Source of the DNA: Devosia sp.
GTDB taxonomy: Bacteria; Pseudomonadota; Alphaproteobacteria; Rhizobiales; Devosiaceae
Reading direction: 5' to 3'
NCBI RefSeq assembly: GCF_025809055.1
Contig: NZ_CP075529.1
Coordinates: 744,001 to 808,000 of the forward strand
Length of the DNA: 64,000 nt
This document shows, piece by piece, positions 51,005 to 60,845 of this stretch. The notes beneath the pieces are model-generated. The model was given only the letters and a program-made list of their open reading frames with translations. It ran no database searches and was not told where the DNA came from. The position numbers were made by a program, and so were the translations under genes. Position 1 is the stretch's first letter; each line of letters starts with the position of its first letter.

Positions 51005-52780
51005 TCAGCTCTGGATGTTGAGCCGCAGGCTGAGTTCGCGCAATTGCTTGGCATTGGCCTGGCTCGGCGCGCCCATGAGCAGGTCTTCGGCCTGCTGGTT
51101 CATCGGGAAAGCAGTGATCTCGCGCAGGTTCTGCACGCCGCACAGCAGCATCACGATGCGATCGATACCGAACGCCGCACCACCATGGGGCGGAGCCCCA
51201 TACTGGAACGCGCGGTAAAGCCCACCGAACTGCTCTTCGACTTCCTGGCGCGACTTGCCGGTCAATTCGAACGCCTTGACCATGGTCTCAGGTTCCTGGT
51301 TACGGATCGACCCGGACGCGATTTCGTAGCCATTGCACACCGCATCGTACTGGTAGGCCTTGAGCGACAGCGGGTCGCGGTTTTCCAGGGCATCCAGGCC
51401 ACCCTGTGGCATGGAGAACGGGTTATGCGCGAAGTCAACGCGCTTTTCTTCCTCGTCCCACTCGTAGAACGGGAAGTCCACGATCCAGCACAGGGCAAAC
51501 CGCTCGGTGTCCACCAGGTTGAGATCGAAACCAGCCTTGTTCCGGGCCTCGCCGGCAAATTTGTAGAACTTTTCCGGGCGGCCGCAGACGAAGAACACCG
51601 CATCGCCATCGGCCAGGCCAAGCTGGGTCCGGACCGCCTCTGTCCGCTCCTCGCCGATATTCTTGGCGATCGGGCCAGACCCGGCGCCGTCCTTGAAGAA
51701 AATATAGCCGAGACCCGGCTGGCCCTCACCCTGGGCCCAGGCGTTCATGCGGTCGCAGAATGCGCGGCTGCCGCCGGTCGGGGCGGGAATGGCCCAGACT
51801 TCGACCTTGTCGTCGGCTTCGATCTGCCCGGCAAAAACCTTGAAGCCGGACCCGCGGAAATGTTCGGTCACTTCCTGCATCTCGATCGGATTGCGCAGGT
51901 CGGGCTTGTCCGAGCCGTATTTGCGCACCGCGGTCTCATAAGGAATGCGCGGCCATCCCTGGGTCACCGGCTTGCCGTCGGCGAATTTCTCGAACACGTC
52001 GGTGATCACAGGCTCGACCGTGTTCCACACGTCTTCCTGGGTCACGAAGCTCATTTCCAGGTCGAGCTGGTAGAACTCACCCGGCAGGCGGTCAGCGCGC
52101 GGGTCTTCGTCACGGAAGCACGGCGCCACCTGGAAATAGCGGTCGAACCCGGCCACCATCAGCAATTGCTTGTACTGCTGGGGCGCCTGGGGCAGCGCAA
52201 AGAACTTGCCGGCATGGATGCGGCTGGGCACGAGGAAATCGCGCGCGCCTTCCGGCGACGAGGCCGTCAGGATCGGCGTCGAAAACTCGGTAAAACCGGC
52301 CTCGCCCATACCATTGCGCATAGCCGAGATGATCTTGGTGCGCTTGAGGATGTTGGTATGCAGCTTCTCCCGGCGCAGATCGAGGAAGCGGTATTTGAGC
52401 CGGACATCCTCGGGATAGTCCTGGTCGCCAAAGACCGGCAGCGGCAGTTCCTTGGCGGCCGAAAGCACTTCGATCTCGCGAATGAAGACCTCGATGGCGC
52501 CGGTTGGAATGTTGGCATTGACCGCCGCCGCATCGCGCAGCTTCACCTCGCCATCGATGCGCAGCACCCATTCCGAACGCACCTTTTCGGCCATCGAGAA
52601 CGCCGCGGAATCGGGATCGATCACGCATTGGGTGATGCCGTAGTTGTCGCGCAGGTCGATAAACAGGAGCCCACCATGGTCACGAACGCGATGCACCCAT
52701 CCGCTCAGGCGGACGGAATTGCCGGCATCGCTCGCCGTCAGGGCGCCACAGGTATGCGTGCGGTAGCGATGTATCGTCAT
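51005..52780 (-). CDS. aspS: Aspartyl-tRNA synthetase (probably AspRS/AsnRS non-discriminating type)
   Basis: A 591-residue bacterial class II enzyme. The OB-fold anticodon domain opens VRLSGWVHRVRDHGGLLFID. Motif 2 surrounds APCFRDEDPRADRLPGEFYQ, a GAD insertion domain lies in the middle, and motif 3 is GAAFGIDRIVMLLCGV. Whether it also charges tRNA-Asn depends on GatCAB, which is not in this window. It is divergent from rnd, with 183 bases between, and followed by a strong hairpin. Confidence 0.97.
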   Translation of the reverse strand: MTIHRYRTHTCGALTASDAGNSVRLSGWVHRVRDHGGLLFIDLRDNYGITQCVIDPDSAAFSMAEKVRSEWVLRIDGEVKLRDAAAVNANIPTGAIEVFIREIEVLSAAKELPLPVFGDQDYPEDVRLKYRFLDLRREKLHTNILKRTKIISAMRNGMGEAGFTEFSTPILTASSPEGARDFLVPSRIHAGKFFALPQAPQQYKQLLMVAGFDRYFQVAPCFRDEDPRADRLPGEFYQLDLEMSFVTQEDVWNTVEPVITDVFEKFADGKPVTQGWPRIPYETAVRKYGSDKPDLRNPIEMQEVTEHFRGSGFKVFAGQIEADDKVEVWAIPAPTGGSRAFCDRMNAWAQGEGQPGLGYIFFKDGAGSGPIAKNIGEERTEAVRTQLGLADGDAVFFVCGRPEKFYKFAGEARNKAGFDLNLVDTERFALCWIVDFPFYEWDEEEKRVDFAHNPFSMPQGGLDALENRDPLSLKAYQYDAVCNGYEIASGSIRNQEPETMVKAFELTGKSRQEVEEQFGGLYRAFQYGAPPHGGAAFGIDRIVMLLCGVQNLREITAFPMNQQAEDLLMGAPSQANAKQLRELSLRLNIQS

Positions 52781-52963
52781 GGTCAGGCTCGGATTTGCTA
52801 AGGAAAGGCAGGATTCTCGGGCGGGAAAAGCGCATGGCGCATCCCCAATGTCAAGGAAAGGGGCATACCGGCTTCTTCGCGGAAACCCAAGGAAAATCGA
52901 AGGTGGAGCAACGCGCGCGCACCTGCTAGGAAGAATATTGACTTTTTTTGGACAGAAGACGGC

Positions 52964-54133
52964 ATGGACCCGATTGTTTCCACAGATGCGCTTGCGGCAT
53001 TTTGCGAGCGCGCTGCAAAATTTGAATATGTTACCGTCGATACCGAGTTTTTGCGCGAGACGACCTATTGGCCGCGCCTTTGCCTGATCCAGGTGGCGAC
53101 CGATGAAGAAGCGGTGCTGATCGACCCATTGGCGCCCGATATCCGCCTCGCGCCCTTCTTTGCCCTTCTAGCCAATCCCGACGTCACCAAGGTTTTCCAT
53201 GCCGCGCGGCAGGATATCGAGATCTTCGTCAAGCTGACGGGAGCGGTGCCTGCCAATATCTACGACACCCAGGTCGCAGCCAGCGTCTGCGGCTTTGGCG
53301 ATAGCGCTTCCTATGACAGCCTGGTGCGGGCGATCTGCAATGTCGAGATCGACAAGTCGTCCCGCTTCACCGATTGGTCGGCACGTCCGCTGACCGAAAA
53401 GCAGAGCACCTATGCCCTGGCCGACGTCACCTGGCTCCGTGACATCTACCGCGAGCTGCGCCAGCAGGTCGAATCGACCAAGCGCGGCGATTGGGTCGAG
53501 GACGAGCTCACGGTTCTGCGCAGCATCGACACCTATGTCGTGCAGCCCGAGCAGGCCTGGCAACGGCTGAAGATGAAATTCAACCGTCCCCGCGATCTGG
53601 CCGCGCTGAAGGTGCTGGCACGCTGGCGCGAGCAGAAGGCGCAGGATACCGATCAACCGCGCAGCCGCGTCCTCAAGGACGATGTGTTGCAGGAGCTGGC
53701 CACCCAGCGTCCCCTCACCCCGGATGCCTTCGAGAAATTGCGGGCCGTGCCGCGCGGCTACGGCCGCAGCAGCGCCGCCGGCGAGATCATTGCGCTGCTC
53801 AAGGAGGTCGATGCCCTGCCCAAGTCGGCACTGCCGGCCATGCCGGAGCGCTATCGCGGGCCATCGCCCAAGGGCGCGGTCGGCGATCTCCTGCGCGTTC
53901 TGCTCAAGGCCGTGGCCGAACAGCATGGCGTGGCCGCGAGAATCATCGCCACGTCAGACGAAATCGACGCCCTGGTGCTCGACGACGAGGCCGATGTTCC
54001 CGCGCTCAAGGGCTGGCGGCGCAAGCTGTTCGGCGAAAAGGCGCTGTCCCTCAAGCATGGCAAGATCGGCCTGGTCGCCACCCGCAAGGGCATTCTCGAA
54101 ATTGCGGTGAACCCGGCCCAGGCGGCCGAGTAG
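52964..54133 (+). CDS. rnd: Ribonuclease D
   Basis: A 389-residue 3'-5' exoribonuclease for tRNA and small stable RNA trimming. The DEDD catalytic residues sit in YVTVDTEFLRETTYWP (Asp, Glu), VFHAARQDIEIFVKL (Asp) and YALADVTWLRDIY (Asp). A HRDC domain follows at about residues 205-290 (RPRDLAALKVLARWREQKAQ). It is preceded by a T-rich segment containing TTGACT about 30 bases upstream, probably part of its promoter. Confidence 0.96.
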   Translation: MDPIVSTDALAAFCERAAKFEYVTVDTEFLRETTYWPRLCLIQVATDEEAVLIDPLAPDIRLAPFFALLANPDVTKVFHAARQDIEIFVKLTGAVPANIYDTQVAASVCGFGDSASYDSLVRAICNVEIDKSSRFTDWSARPLTEKQSTYALADVTWLRDIYRELRQQVESTKRGDWVEDELTVLRSIDTYVVQPEQAWQRLKMKFNRPRDLAALKVLARWREQKAQDTDQPRSRVLKDDVLQELATQRPLTPDAFEKLRAVPRGYGRSSAAGEIIALLKEVDALPKSALPAMPERYRGPSPKGAVGDLLRVLLKAVAEQHGVAARIIATSDEIDALVLDDEADVPALKGWRRKLFGEKALSLKHGKIGLVATRKGILEIAVNPAQAAE

Positions 54134-54138
54134 CAGGA

Positions 54139-55674
54139 TCAGGCGATTTCGATCGCCGTGGCCTTGTAGCCCGCAAGATCGCCGAACTGCCTCAATCGAT
54201 TACGCAGGTGGTCGCCATTGAGAAATGCCAGGTCAACCGGCACTCTCAGCACCAGCGTGTCCTCGCGCACCGAAAAAGCAATGCGCGGCAGAATGCCCGG
54301 CATGGCCGCCGTCATCGGATAGGCAACCCTGAACAATGCCCCGATCGTCTTGGCCCGGGTGATCATCTCCGGGTCCCCCAGCACTGCAAGGGGCGAGGCC
54401 CCCTTGGCCTTGAGCCCGTCATAGCGGACTGCCATGACCTGAGCCAGGAAGGCCCTGGCAGGATGGTCGACCCCTGTCAGCGAGCCATAGGCGATGGAGT
54501 CGATGCTCTGCGAACCCCGGTAATCGGGGTGCGACCGCCAGGCAATGTCGGCGAGCAGGCACGCAACCCGGCGGAGCCGGGTCTGCTCGGCAGTCTCCCT
54601 GCTTCCGGCGACGCTGAGATAGTTGCCAGTGAACTCGATCAGATCATCCGCATGAGCCGGTGACCGTGACCGCAGAATCGACAGCTCTTCGGCACCCTGG
54701 ATGAGCGGATCGGTCGCGCGCTCGCGCTCGTCCAGCATCCCGAACAAATAGCCTTCGCGGACCCCCAGCGCCGAAAACACCACGCTTTCGAACGTGCCCG
54801 CCTTGAGCACCTCGGCCAGCACTGCCGCACCGAAGGGGACCAGCTCCCGCCGGGAATTGCTGACATCGGACGAGCCCGGATAGGACTTGAGCGAGTCGGC
54901 TTTGACGATATGCTCGCAGAACGCGATCATGTCGGTGGCCGGCACCACATAGTCCTGCACCATATAGAGCGGGTACTTGGTTTCGGCCTGATGCAGCTTG
55001 GCCAGTGAACGCCAGGTGCCACCAATGGCGGCAAACCGGCCGCCTTTCTCACACCCGGATAGAATGGACTTCGCCAGCCGCCCGCGAACAATCTCGGCGG
55101 CCTGCACGGGCGATCCCTGAGCATCGTCCTGGAGGCGAATAACGCCCAGTTCGAACGATTGCCCGTCCGTATCGGCACCATTGGAAATATGCGACAGCTC
55201 GAGGCTCCCGCCCCCAAGGTCGCCGACAATTCCCCGGAAACCGGGAATGCCCGCCACGACGCCCAGGGCAGCGTAATGGGCCTCTTCCTCGCCATCGAGA
55301 ACGCGGACAGGCGTCTTGAGAATGGCTTCGACTGCCGCGACAAACTCCTGCCGGTTCGCCGCATCGCGAACGGCGGACGTCGCCAGCACATAGATCTTGC
55401 CGACCCGCATCATGCGCGACACCAGCTCGAACCGCTTCATGGCCTCGAGAGCCTTGGCCATGTTGTCGTCGGCCAGCCGTCCCGTCTTGGCAATGCCGCG
55501 GCCCAGCGCACATGAGGCCTTTTCATTGTACAGCGGCGTCAGCGCGCGGGCATGCCGCTCATAGACCACCAAGCGCACCGAATTCGACCCGATATCCAGC
55601 ACCGCCACCGGCCGGGCACCCTTGAGGCGCCCCTGCGCGGTGGGGTCTGCGTCAACGCCCCAGAATTGCGTCAA
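54139..55674 (-). CDS. ppx: Exopolyphosphatase (Ppx/GppA family)
   Basis: A 511-residue ASKHA-fold enzyme releasing phosphate from polyphosphate, or pppGpp hydrolase activity. The phosphate loops are VAVLDIGSNSVRLVVYER and GIVGDLGGGSLELSHI. ATSAVRDAANRQEF is a further family block. The start is TTG 55674, two bases after ppk stops; the open frame continues upstream only as a shadow inside ppk. Pairing with ppk allows joint control of the polyphosphate pool. Confidence 0.93.
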   Translation of the reverse strand: MTQFWGVDADPTAQGRLKGARPVAVLDIGSNSVRLVVYERHARALTPLYNEKASCALGRGIAKTGRLADDNMAKALEAMKRFELVSRMMRVGKIYVLATSAVRDAANRQEFVAAVEAILKTPVRVLDGEEEAHYAALGVVAGIPGFRGIVGDLGGGSLELSHISNGADTDGQSFELGVIRLQDDAQGSPVQAAEIVRGRLAKSILSGCEKGGRFAAIGGTWRSLAKLHQAETKYPLYMVQDYVVPATDMIAFCEHIVKADSLKSYPGSSDVSNSRRELVPFGAAVLAEVLKAGTFESVVFSALGVREGYLFGMLDERERATDPLIQGAEELSILRSRSPAHADDLIEFTGNYLSVAGSRETAEQTRLRRVACLLADIAWRSHPDYRGSQSIDSIAYGSLTGVDHPARAFLAQVMAVRYDGLKAKGASPLAVLGDPEMITRAKTIGALFRVAYPMTAAMPGILPRIAFSVREDTLVLRVPVDLAFLNGDHLRNRLRQFGDLAGYKATAIEIA

Positions 55675-55676
55675 GC

Positions 55677-57842
55677 TCAGCCCTCGTCGCGATCGACCAT
55701 GCCGGCGCTGCCACGGCCGGACAGCGAGGGATTGGTCATGAAGTACTTGTGGGCGTTGAAGGGCTCTTCCCCTTCCGCCTGCCGGACCCGATGCGAACTT
55801 CCATCGGGCAGCACTTCCCAACTCTGCTGGTTGTCCTTGAGATAGGCAACCATGATCTGATCCAGAATCTGCTTGTGCACGGTCTTGTTGAGTATGGGCA
55901 CCATGATCTCGACCCGCCCGTCGAGATTGCGGCCCATGATATCGGCCGAGGAAATATACACCTTGGCCCGCGTCGAGGGCATGGCCTCGCCATTGCCGAA
56001 ACAATAGATGCGGCTGTGCTCGAGGAACCGGCCGACTACGGACTTGACCCGGATATTGTCCGAGAAGCCGGGAATACCGGGCCGGAGGCAACAGATGCCG
56101 CGCACGATCAGGTCGACCTTCACACCGGCCTGGCTGGCGTCGTAGAGGGCATCGATGACCAGCGGGTCCACCAGCGAGTTCATCTTGAGCAGGATCGAGG
56201 CCGGCTGTCCGCTGCGGGCCAGTTCGATTTCCCTTCCGATGCTGTCGATCAGGGTCTGCCTGAGATTGACCGGCGACACGGCAATGGTTTCGAGCTCGGT
56301 CGGTCGCGCATAGCCGGTGATGAAGTTGAAGACCCGCGCCACGTCGCGCGTCACCGCCGGGTCGATGGTGAAATAGCTCAGGTCCGTATAAATCTTGGCG
56401 GTGATCGGGTGGTAGTTGCCGGTGCCGATATGGCAATAGCTGACCAGCTTGCCCTTCTCGCGACGGATCACCTGGCTCATCTTGGCATGAGTCTTGAGCT
56501 CGATAAACCCGAACACCACCTGCGCCCCGGCGCGTTCCAGGTCGCGGGCCCAGCGGATATTGGCCTCCTCGTCGAACCGCGCCTTGAGTTCGACCAGGCA
56601 CGTGACGGACTTGCCCGCCTCCGCAGCCATGATCAGCGCCTTGACGATCGGGCTGTCCGAGGACGTGCGATAGAGCGTCTGCTTGATCGCCACCACTTCC
56701 GGATCGCGCGCCGCCTGCATGAGAAACTGGGCCACCACGTCGAAGCTCTCGAACGGGTGATGAACCAGAATGTCCTTGGCCCGGATGGCCGCAAAGCTGT
56801 CGCCATTGTAATCGCGGATGCGTTCGGGAAAGCGCGCCAGGTAGGGCGGAAACTTGAGGTCGGCCCGCGGCACGTCGCAGATCTTGCGCGCATCGGCGAG
56901 GCCGAGAAACCCGTGCACCTCGAACACGTCCGCTTCCTTGACCCCCAGCTGCTCGCCGATCTGGCGCTTGAGGGCCCTGGGCATGGTGCGTTCGATTTCG
57001 AGCCGGATCACCTGCCCGCGCCGGCGCTGGCGCAGGGCAGACTCAAATTCCACCACGAGATCGGCCGCCTCGTCGTCGATTTCGATTTCGCTGTCGCGGA
57101 TGATGCGGAACGCCCCCGAACCCACCACTTCATGGCCCGGAAACATCTTGTGGAAGAACAGCTTGACCAGCGTGTCGATGGTCACGACCTCGGTGCGCCC
57201 CTCGGACACCAGCCCGGTCGGCAGGTTGATGAAGCGATCGAGATTGCCGGGAATGCGGACGAGGGCGGTCAGCGGCTGGTCGCTGTCAGGCCGCTTGAGC
57301 TCGAAGGCCAGGGCCAGACCCAGATTGGGAATGAAGGGGAAAGGATGCGCCGGGTCAACCGCAATTGGGGTGAGCACCGGGAAGATTTCTTCGCGGAACA
57401 GTTTTTGGAGGTAGGAGACCTGCTCTTCGGTCAGGTCATTGGACTCGTGGATGACCACGTTCTGCTCGAACAGCGCTTCTCGCAGGCTCTGCCAATGATC
57501 CTGCTGCTCCAGCTGCAGATGCTGGGCCAGGGTCGCGATTTCCTCGAGCTGTTCGCCCGGCGTCAGCCCGTCCGCGCTCTGCTTGGCCAGCCCCGCCCGG
57601 ATCTGGCCTTTGAGGCCGGCGACCCGCACCATGTAGAATTCGTCGAGATTGTTCGCCGAGATGGACACGAACCGCAGCCGTTCGAGCAGCGGATGGGCCT
57701 CATTTCCCGCCTCTTCGAGCACCCGCATGTTGAATTGCAGCCAGCTCACCTCGCGGTTGACGAAACGCGCCGGGCTGTTGCGCAGGGCATCAGCATCGGG
57801 CACCGCGCCCTCGGTCTCGGGAAACTCGCTCATTTCATTCAT
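55677..57842 (-). CDS. ppk: Polyphosphate kinase 1
   Basis: A 721-residue enzyme polymerising the ATP gamma-phosphate into polyphosphate. Conserved blocks are RFVNREVSWLQFNMRVLEEA, SANNLDEFYMVRVAGLKG, and the autophosphorylated His region YCHIGTGNYHPITAKIYTD. The C2 domain has YCFGNGEAMPSTRAKVYISS with DIMGRNLDGRVEIM. I use ATG 57842, which overlaps the hdaA end by eight bases; a second ATG at 57833 is possible. Confidence 0.96.
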   Translation of the reverse strand: MNEMSEFPETEGAVPDADALRNSPARFVNREVSWLQFNMRVLEEAGNEAHPLLERLRFVSISANNLDEFYMVRVAGLKGQIRAGLAKQSADGLTPGEQLEEIATLAQHLQLEQQDHWQSLREALFEQNVVIHESNDLTEEQVSYLQKLFREEIFPVLTPIAVDPAHPFPFIPNLGLALAFELKRPDSDQPLTALVRIPGNLDRFINLPTGLVSEGRTEVVTIDTLVKLFFHKMFPGHEVVGSGAFRIIRDSEIEIDDEAADLVVEFESALRQRRRGQVIRLEIERTMPRALKRQIGEQLGVKEADVFEVHGFLGLADARKICDVPRADLKFPPYLARFPERIRDYNGDSFAAIRAKDILVHHPFESFDVVAQFLMQAARDPEVVAIKQTLYRTSSDSPIVKALIMAAEAGKSVTCLVELKARFDEEANIRWARDLERAGAQVVFGFIELKTHAKMSQVIRREKGKLVSYCHIGTGNYHPITAKIYTDLSYFTIDPAVTRDVARVFNFITGYARPTELETIAVSPVNLRQTLIDSIGREIELARSGQPASILLKMNSLVDPLVIDALYDASQAGVKVDLIVRGICCLRPGIPGFSDNIRVKSVVGRFLEHSRIYCFGNGEAMPSTRAKVYISSADIMGRNLDGRVEIMVPILNKTVHKQILDQIMVAYLKDNQQSWEVLPDGSSHRVRQAEGEEPFNAHKYFMTNPSLSGRGSAGMVDRDEG

Positions 57843-58557
57843 CGTCGTTCCAGTCTTCCTGCCGGTCTGCGTCCGCCGCATCGTGGCGGAGCGCAAGGGC
57901 CTCGGCTGCTATTGTCCGGGTGATGGCGGAACCCCGCGCCAGCGCGAGTCGGTCCATTGTGTCGACCAGGGCCGTGGCCGCCTCCTGGCTGCGCTCCATA
58001 CGGGCCACGAGATAGCCGATCACCCTGGGTTCGACCTTGATTTGCCGATCACCGAACAGTTTCACCAACATATGTGACAACTCAATGTCGTCGCTGCTCT
58101 CCAGCCGGAACAGCGGTGCCCGGCGCAACCGCGATCTGGCGTCGTCGGTCTTGAGTGGCCATTGGGCGATGTCACCGCGCGCCGTCAGCAATAGCGATCG
58201 CTCGCCGCGCAGTGACTGATTGAGCAGGTGAAACAGCGCCACTTCGTCATATTGGCCACGATCCACATCCTCGATCACCAGGGCCCGCCGGTCCGGATCG
58301 GCGACAAGCTCCGCCAACTCGTCCGGCCCCGCCATATGGGCATGGCTGATATCGGCAAATATGCGCGCCAGGTGAGACTTGCCGGAGGCCGGCGGCCCCA
58401 CCAGCACCGTCAGGTGTTCGGGCCAGTGCGGCCAGGCAGCGATTCGCGCATGGGCCACGCTATTGCCCGTGCCCACCAGAAAATCGTCGGCCGCCAGCGA
58501 GGGTTCGTGGCCGAGGTCGAGTGCGAGCTGGCGGGGTCCGCCTTCAGGCCATGCCAT
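57835..58557 (-). CDS. hdaA: DnaA-related replication regulator HdaA
   Basis: A 240-residue protein like the AAA+ part of DnaA that, with the sliding clamp, promotes DnaA-ATP hydrolysis. The N-terminal RQLALDLGHEP is a clamp-binding-like motif. The ATP site is VGPPASGKSHLARIFAD with Walker B ALVIEDVDRG. The start at ATG 58557 overlaps the transporter gene by 14 bases and matches family length. It precedes ppk with an eight-base overlap, as in many Hyphomicrobiales. Confidence 0.9.
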   Translation of the reverse strand: MAWPEGGPRQLALDLGHEPSLAADDFLVGTGNSVAHARIAAWPHWPEHLTVLVGPPASGKSHLARIFADISHAHMAGPDELAELVADPDRRALVIEDVDRGQYDEVALFHLLNQSLRGERSLLLTARGDIAQWPLKTDDARSRLRRAPLFRLESSDDIELSHMLVKLFGDRQIKVEPRVIGYLVARMERSQEAATALVDTMDRLALARGSAITRTIAAEALALRHDAADADRQEDWNDDE

Positions 58558-59635
58558 CGTTGCCGTCGCCACCGCCATTGGGTCCGAGATAGAGGTAGCT
58601 TTCCTTGTATTTGCGCACGCCGAACCGCACCAGCACCGAGGCAATCGCCGCCATCGGCACCGCCAGCAGCAGTCCCACGAAGCCGAAGACCGCGCCCAGG
58701 GCGAGCAGGGCAAACATCATCCAGACCGGGTTGATATTGATCGAGGACCCCACAAGCTTGGGGTAGAGCACATTGCCTTCGATGAACTGCCAGAACAGGA
58801 AAATCCCGGCGATGAGCCCCACCATCCACCAGTTCGGGGCGAACTGCACGAAGGCGATACCCACCGACAGGCCCAGGCCGATCGTGAACCCGGCATAGGG
58901 AATAAAGCTCATGAGCCCGGCAATAAGACCCACGGCCAGGCCATAGTTGAGCCCGGCCAGGCTGAGAGCCGTGGCATAGAATGCGGCATCGATCAGCAGC
59001 ACACCGCCCTGCCCGCGAATAACGCCGGCCATGGACTTGTCGATCTCCTGCAGGATGCCCTTGATCTCGCTCTTGTGCTCCTTGGGCAGCAGGCCATCGA
59101 TGCCGCGCACCATGCCTTCCCAGTCGAGCAGCAGGTAGAAGGCCACCACTGGCGTCAGCACCATCAGCCCGACCACGACCGCGCCGGTAATCCCGATATT
59201 GACCAGTTCCCCCGGAATCGTGGCGATGAACCCGAGCGCCTGGCGCGTCAGGTCATTGATGCTGGCCTGCACCTGCGCCGCCCGCTCTGCACCCAGCCAT
59301 TCGTTGATGGTCGGCGAATAGTCGATGGCCAATTGCTGCAGATCGCTGACATAGGCCGGCAGGCGCTGAATCAGGCCCACGATCTGCTGGCCGATAAGCG
59401 GCACGAACATCACGAACAGCGCGATGATGATGGTCAGCATCAGGAGCAGCACCACCACGGTCGCCCAGGTGCGGCTGAACCGCCACTTCTGCAACTGGTT
59501 CACCAGCGGGTTCAGCAGGTAGGCCAGAGCCGCCCCGACCACGAAGGGCAGAAGGATGCCGCGGAACACCCAGATCGCCAGGATCAGGACCACGAGGAAT
59601 CCGATCCAGATCATCACCTGATTTCTAAGTGCCAT
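58544..59635 (-). CDS. AI-2E/PerM-family membrane transporter
   Basis: A 363-residue membrane protein with about eight helices, starting QVMIWIGFLVVLILAIWVF. A central periplasmic or amphipathic region (LQQLAIDYSPTINEWLGAE) separates two hydrophobic halves. The block VLYPKLVGSSININPVWMMF is the family signature. Substrates vary (autoinducer-2, sodium/proton); none can be assigned. It heads the operon with hdaA, ppk and ppx and is divergent from purM with 133 bases between. The purM-perM-hdaA-ppk-ppx order is widespread in this order of bacteria. Confidence 0.9.
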   Translation of the reverse strand: MALRNQVMIWIGFLVVLILAIWVFRGILLPFVVGAALAYLLNPLVNQLQKWRFSRTWATVVVLLLMLTIIIALFVMFVPLIGQQIVGLIQRLPAYVSDLQQLAIDYSPTINEWLGAERAAQVQASINDLTRQALGFIATIPGELVNIGITGAVVVGLMVLTPVVAFYLLLDWEGMVRGIDGLLPKEHKSEIKGILQEIDKSMAGVIRGQGGVLLIDAAFYATALSLAGLNYGLAVGLIAGLMSFIPYAGFTIGLGLSVGIAFVQFAPNWWMVGLIAGIFLFWQFIEGNVLYPKLVGSSININPVWMMFALLALGAVFGFVGLLLAVPMAAIASVLVRFGVRKYKESYLYLGPNGGGDGNDGMA

Positions 59636-59768
59636 GGCGTCGTGCAGCCCTTGCCTACGGGTAATCTAGAAGTTATCAGGCCATGTAACGGCCACCATCG
59701 AAAACTTCAACCAACCCGGATCGCGCGCGCTCACTTGCGCCCGAAATCCCCAGCATTGGCAAAGGCTC

Positions 59769-60845
59769 ATGTCCGACACGCAAAACCTGCCACCAAACGG
59801 ACTGTCTTACAAGCAAGCCGGGGTCGACATCGACGCCGGAAATGCTCTGGTCGAGGCCATCAAGCCGGCCGTGCGGTCCACCCGCCGCCCTGGCGCCGAT
59901 GGCGAGATCGGCGGCTTCGGCGGCCTGTTCGACCTGAAAGCCGCAGGTTTCAAGGACCCGGTGCTGGTGGCGGCCAATGATGGCGTCGGCACCAAGCTCA
60001 AGATCGCCATCGATACCGGCATTCACGGCACCATCGGTCAGGACCTCGTCGCCATGTGCGTCAATGACCTTGTCGTGCAAGGCGCCGAGCCGCTGTTCTT
60101 TCTCGACTATTTTGCCACCGGCAAGCTGGACGTTGCCCAGGGCACGGCCATTGTCGAGGGCATCGCCCATGGCTGCCGTCTGGCCGGCTGCGCGCTGATT
60201 GGCGGCGAAACCGCCGAAATGCCCGGCATGTATCACGGCAATGACTACGACCTCGCCGGTTTTGCAGTCGGCGCCGCCGAGCGCGATGCGCTGCTGCCCC
60301 GCAAGGATATCGCCGCGGGCGACACGCTGGTCGCCATTGCCTCGTCCGGCGTCCATTCCAACGGCTATTCGCTCGTGCGCAAGATCGTTGAGCTGTCGGG
60401 CTTGGCCTGGGACGCCCCGGCCCCCTTTGCTCCGGCCAAATCGCTGGCCGAAGCCCTGCTCGAACCCACCCGCATCTATGTGAAGCCGCTCCTCGCCGCG
60501 CTTGCGGATGGCATTGGCATCAAGGCCCTCGCCCACATCACCGGCGGTGGCTTCATCGACAATATTCCGCGTGTGCTGCCTGATCACCTGGCCGCCGGTA
60601 TTGATCTTGGCGCGGTCTCCGTGCCGCCCGTCTTCGGCTGGCTGGCCAAGGTCGGCGGTATGAGCGAACGCGAAATGCTGCGCACCTTCAATTGCGGCGT
60701 CGGCATGCTGGTCGCGGTTTCACCCGAGGATGCGGAAAAGCTCGTCGTCCATCTCACCCAGGCCGGCGAAACCGCTGCTGTCGTCGGCAGTCTGACCGAG
60801 CGCACCGGCGAGCCCGTGACCTTCAGGGGATCACTCTCGCTGTGA
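59769..60845 (+). CDS. purM: Phosphoribosylformylglycinamidine cyclo-ligase (AIR synthetase)
   Basis: Fifth step of purine synthesis. The 358-residue protein contains GLSYKQAGVDIDAGNALVEA, the ATP-site ANDGVGTKLKIAIDTG, VNDLVVQGAEPLFFLDYFA and GGETAEMPGMY. It also carries the C-terminal HITGGGFIDNIPRVLP. Its TGA overlaps the purN GTG. The divergent perM-like gene shares the upstream region. Confidence 0.97.
   Translation: MSDTQNLPPNGLSYKQAGVDIDAGNALVEAIKPAVRSTRRPGADGEIGGFGGLFDLKAAGFKDPVLVAANDGVGTKLKIAIDTGIHGTIGQDLVAMCVNDLVVQGAEPLFFLDYFATGKLDVAQGTAIVEGIAHGCRLAGCALIGGETAEMPGMYHGNDYDLAGFAVGAAERDALLPRKDIAAGDTLVAIASSGVHSNGYSLVRKIVELSGLAWDAPAPFAPAKSLAEALLEPTRIYVKPLLAALADGIGIKALAHITGGGFIDNIPRVLPDHLAAGIDLGAVSVPPVFGWLAKVGGMSEREMLRTFNCGVGMLVAVSPEDAEKLVVHLTQAGETAAVVGSLTERTGEPVTFRGSLSL

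Noticed and set aside
54139..56601. A ppk-ppx fusion protein read as one 820-codon frame
   Set aside because: The upstream part is a shadow frame inside ppk. The real ppk stop at 55677 and a TTG start at 55674 give two normal proteins.
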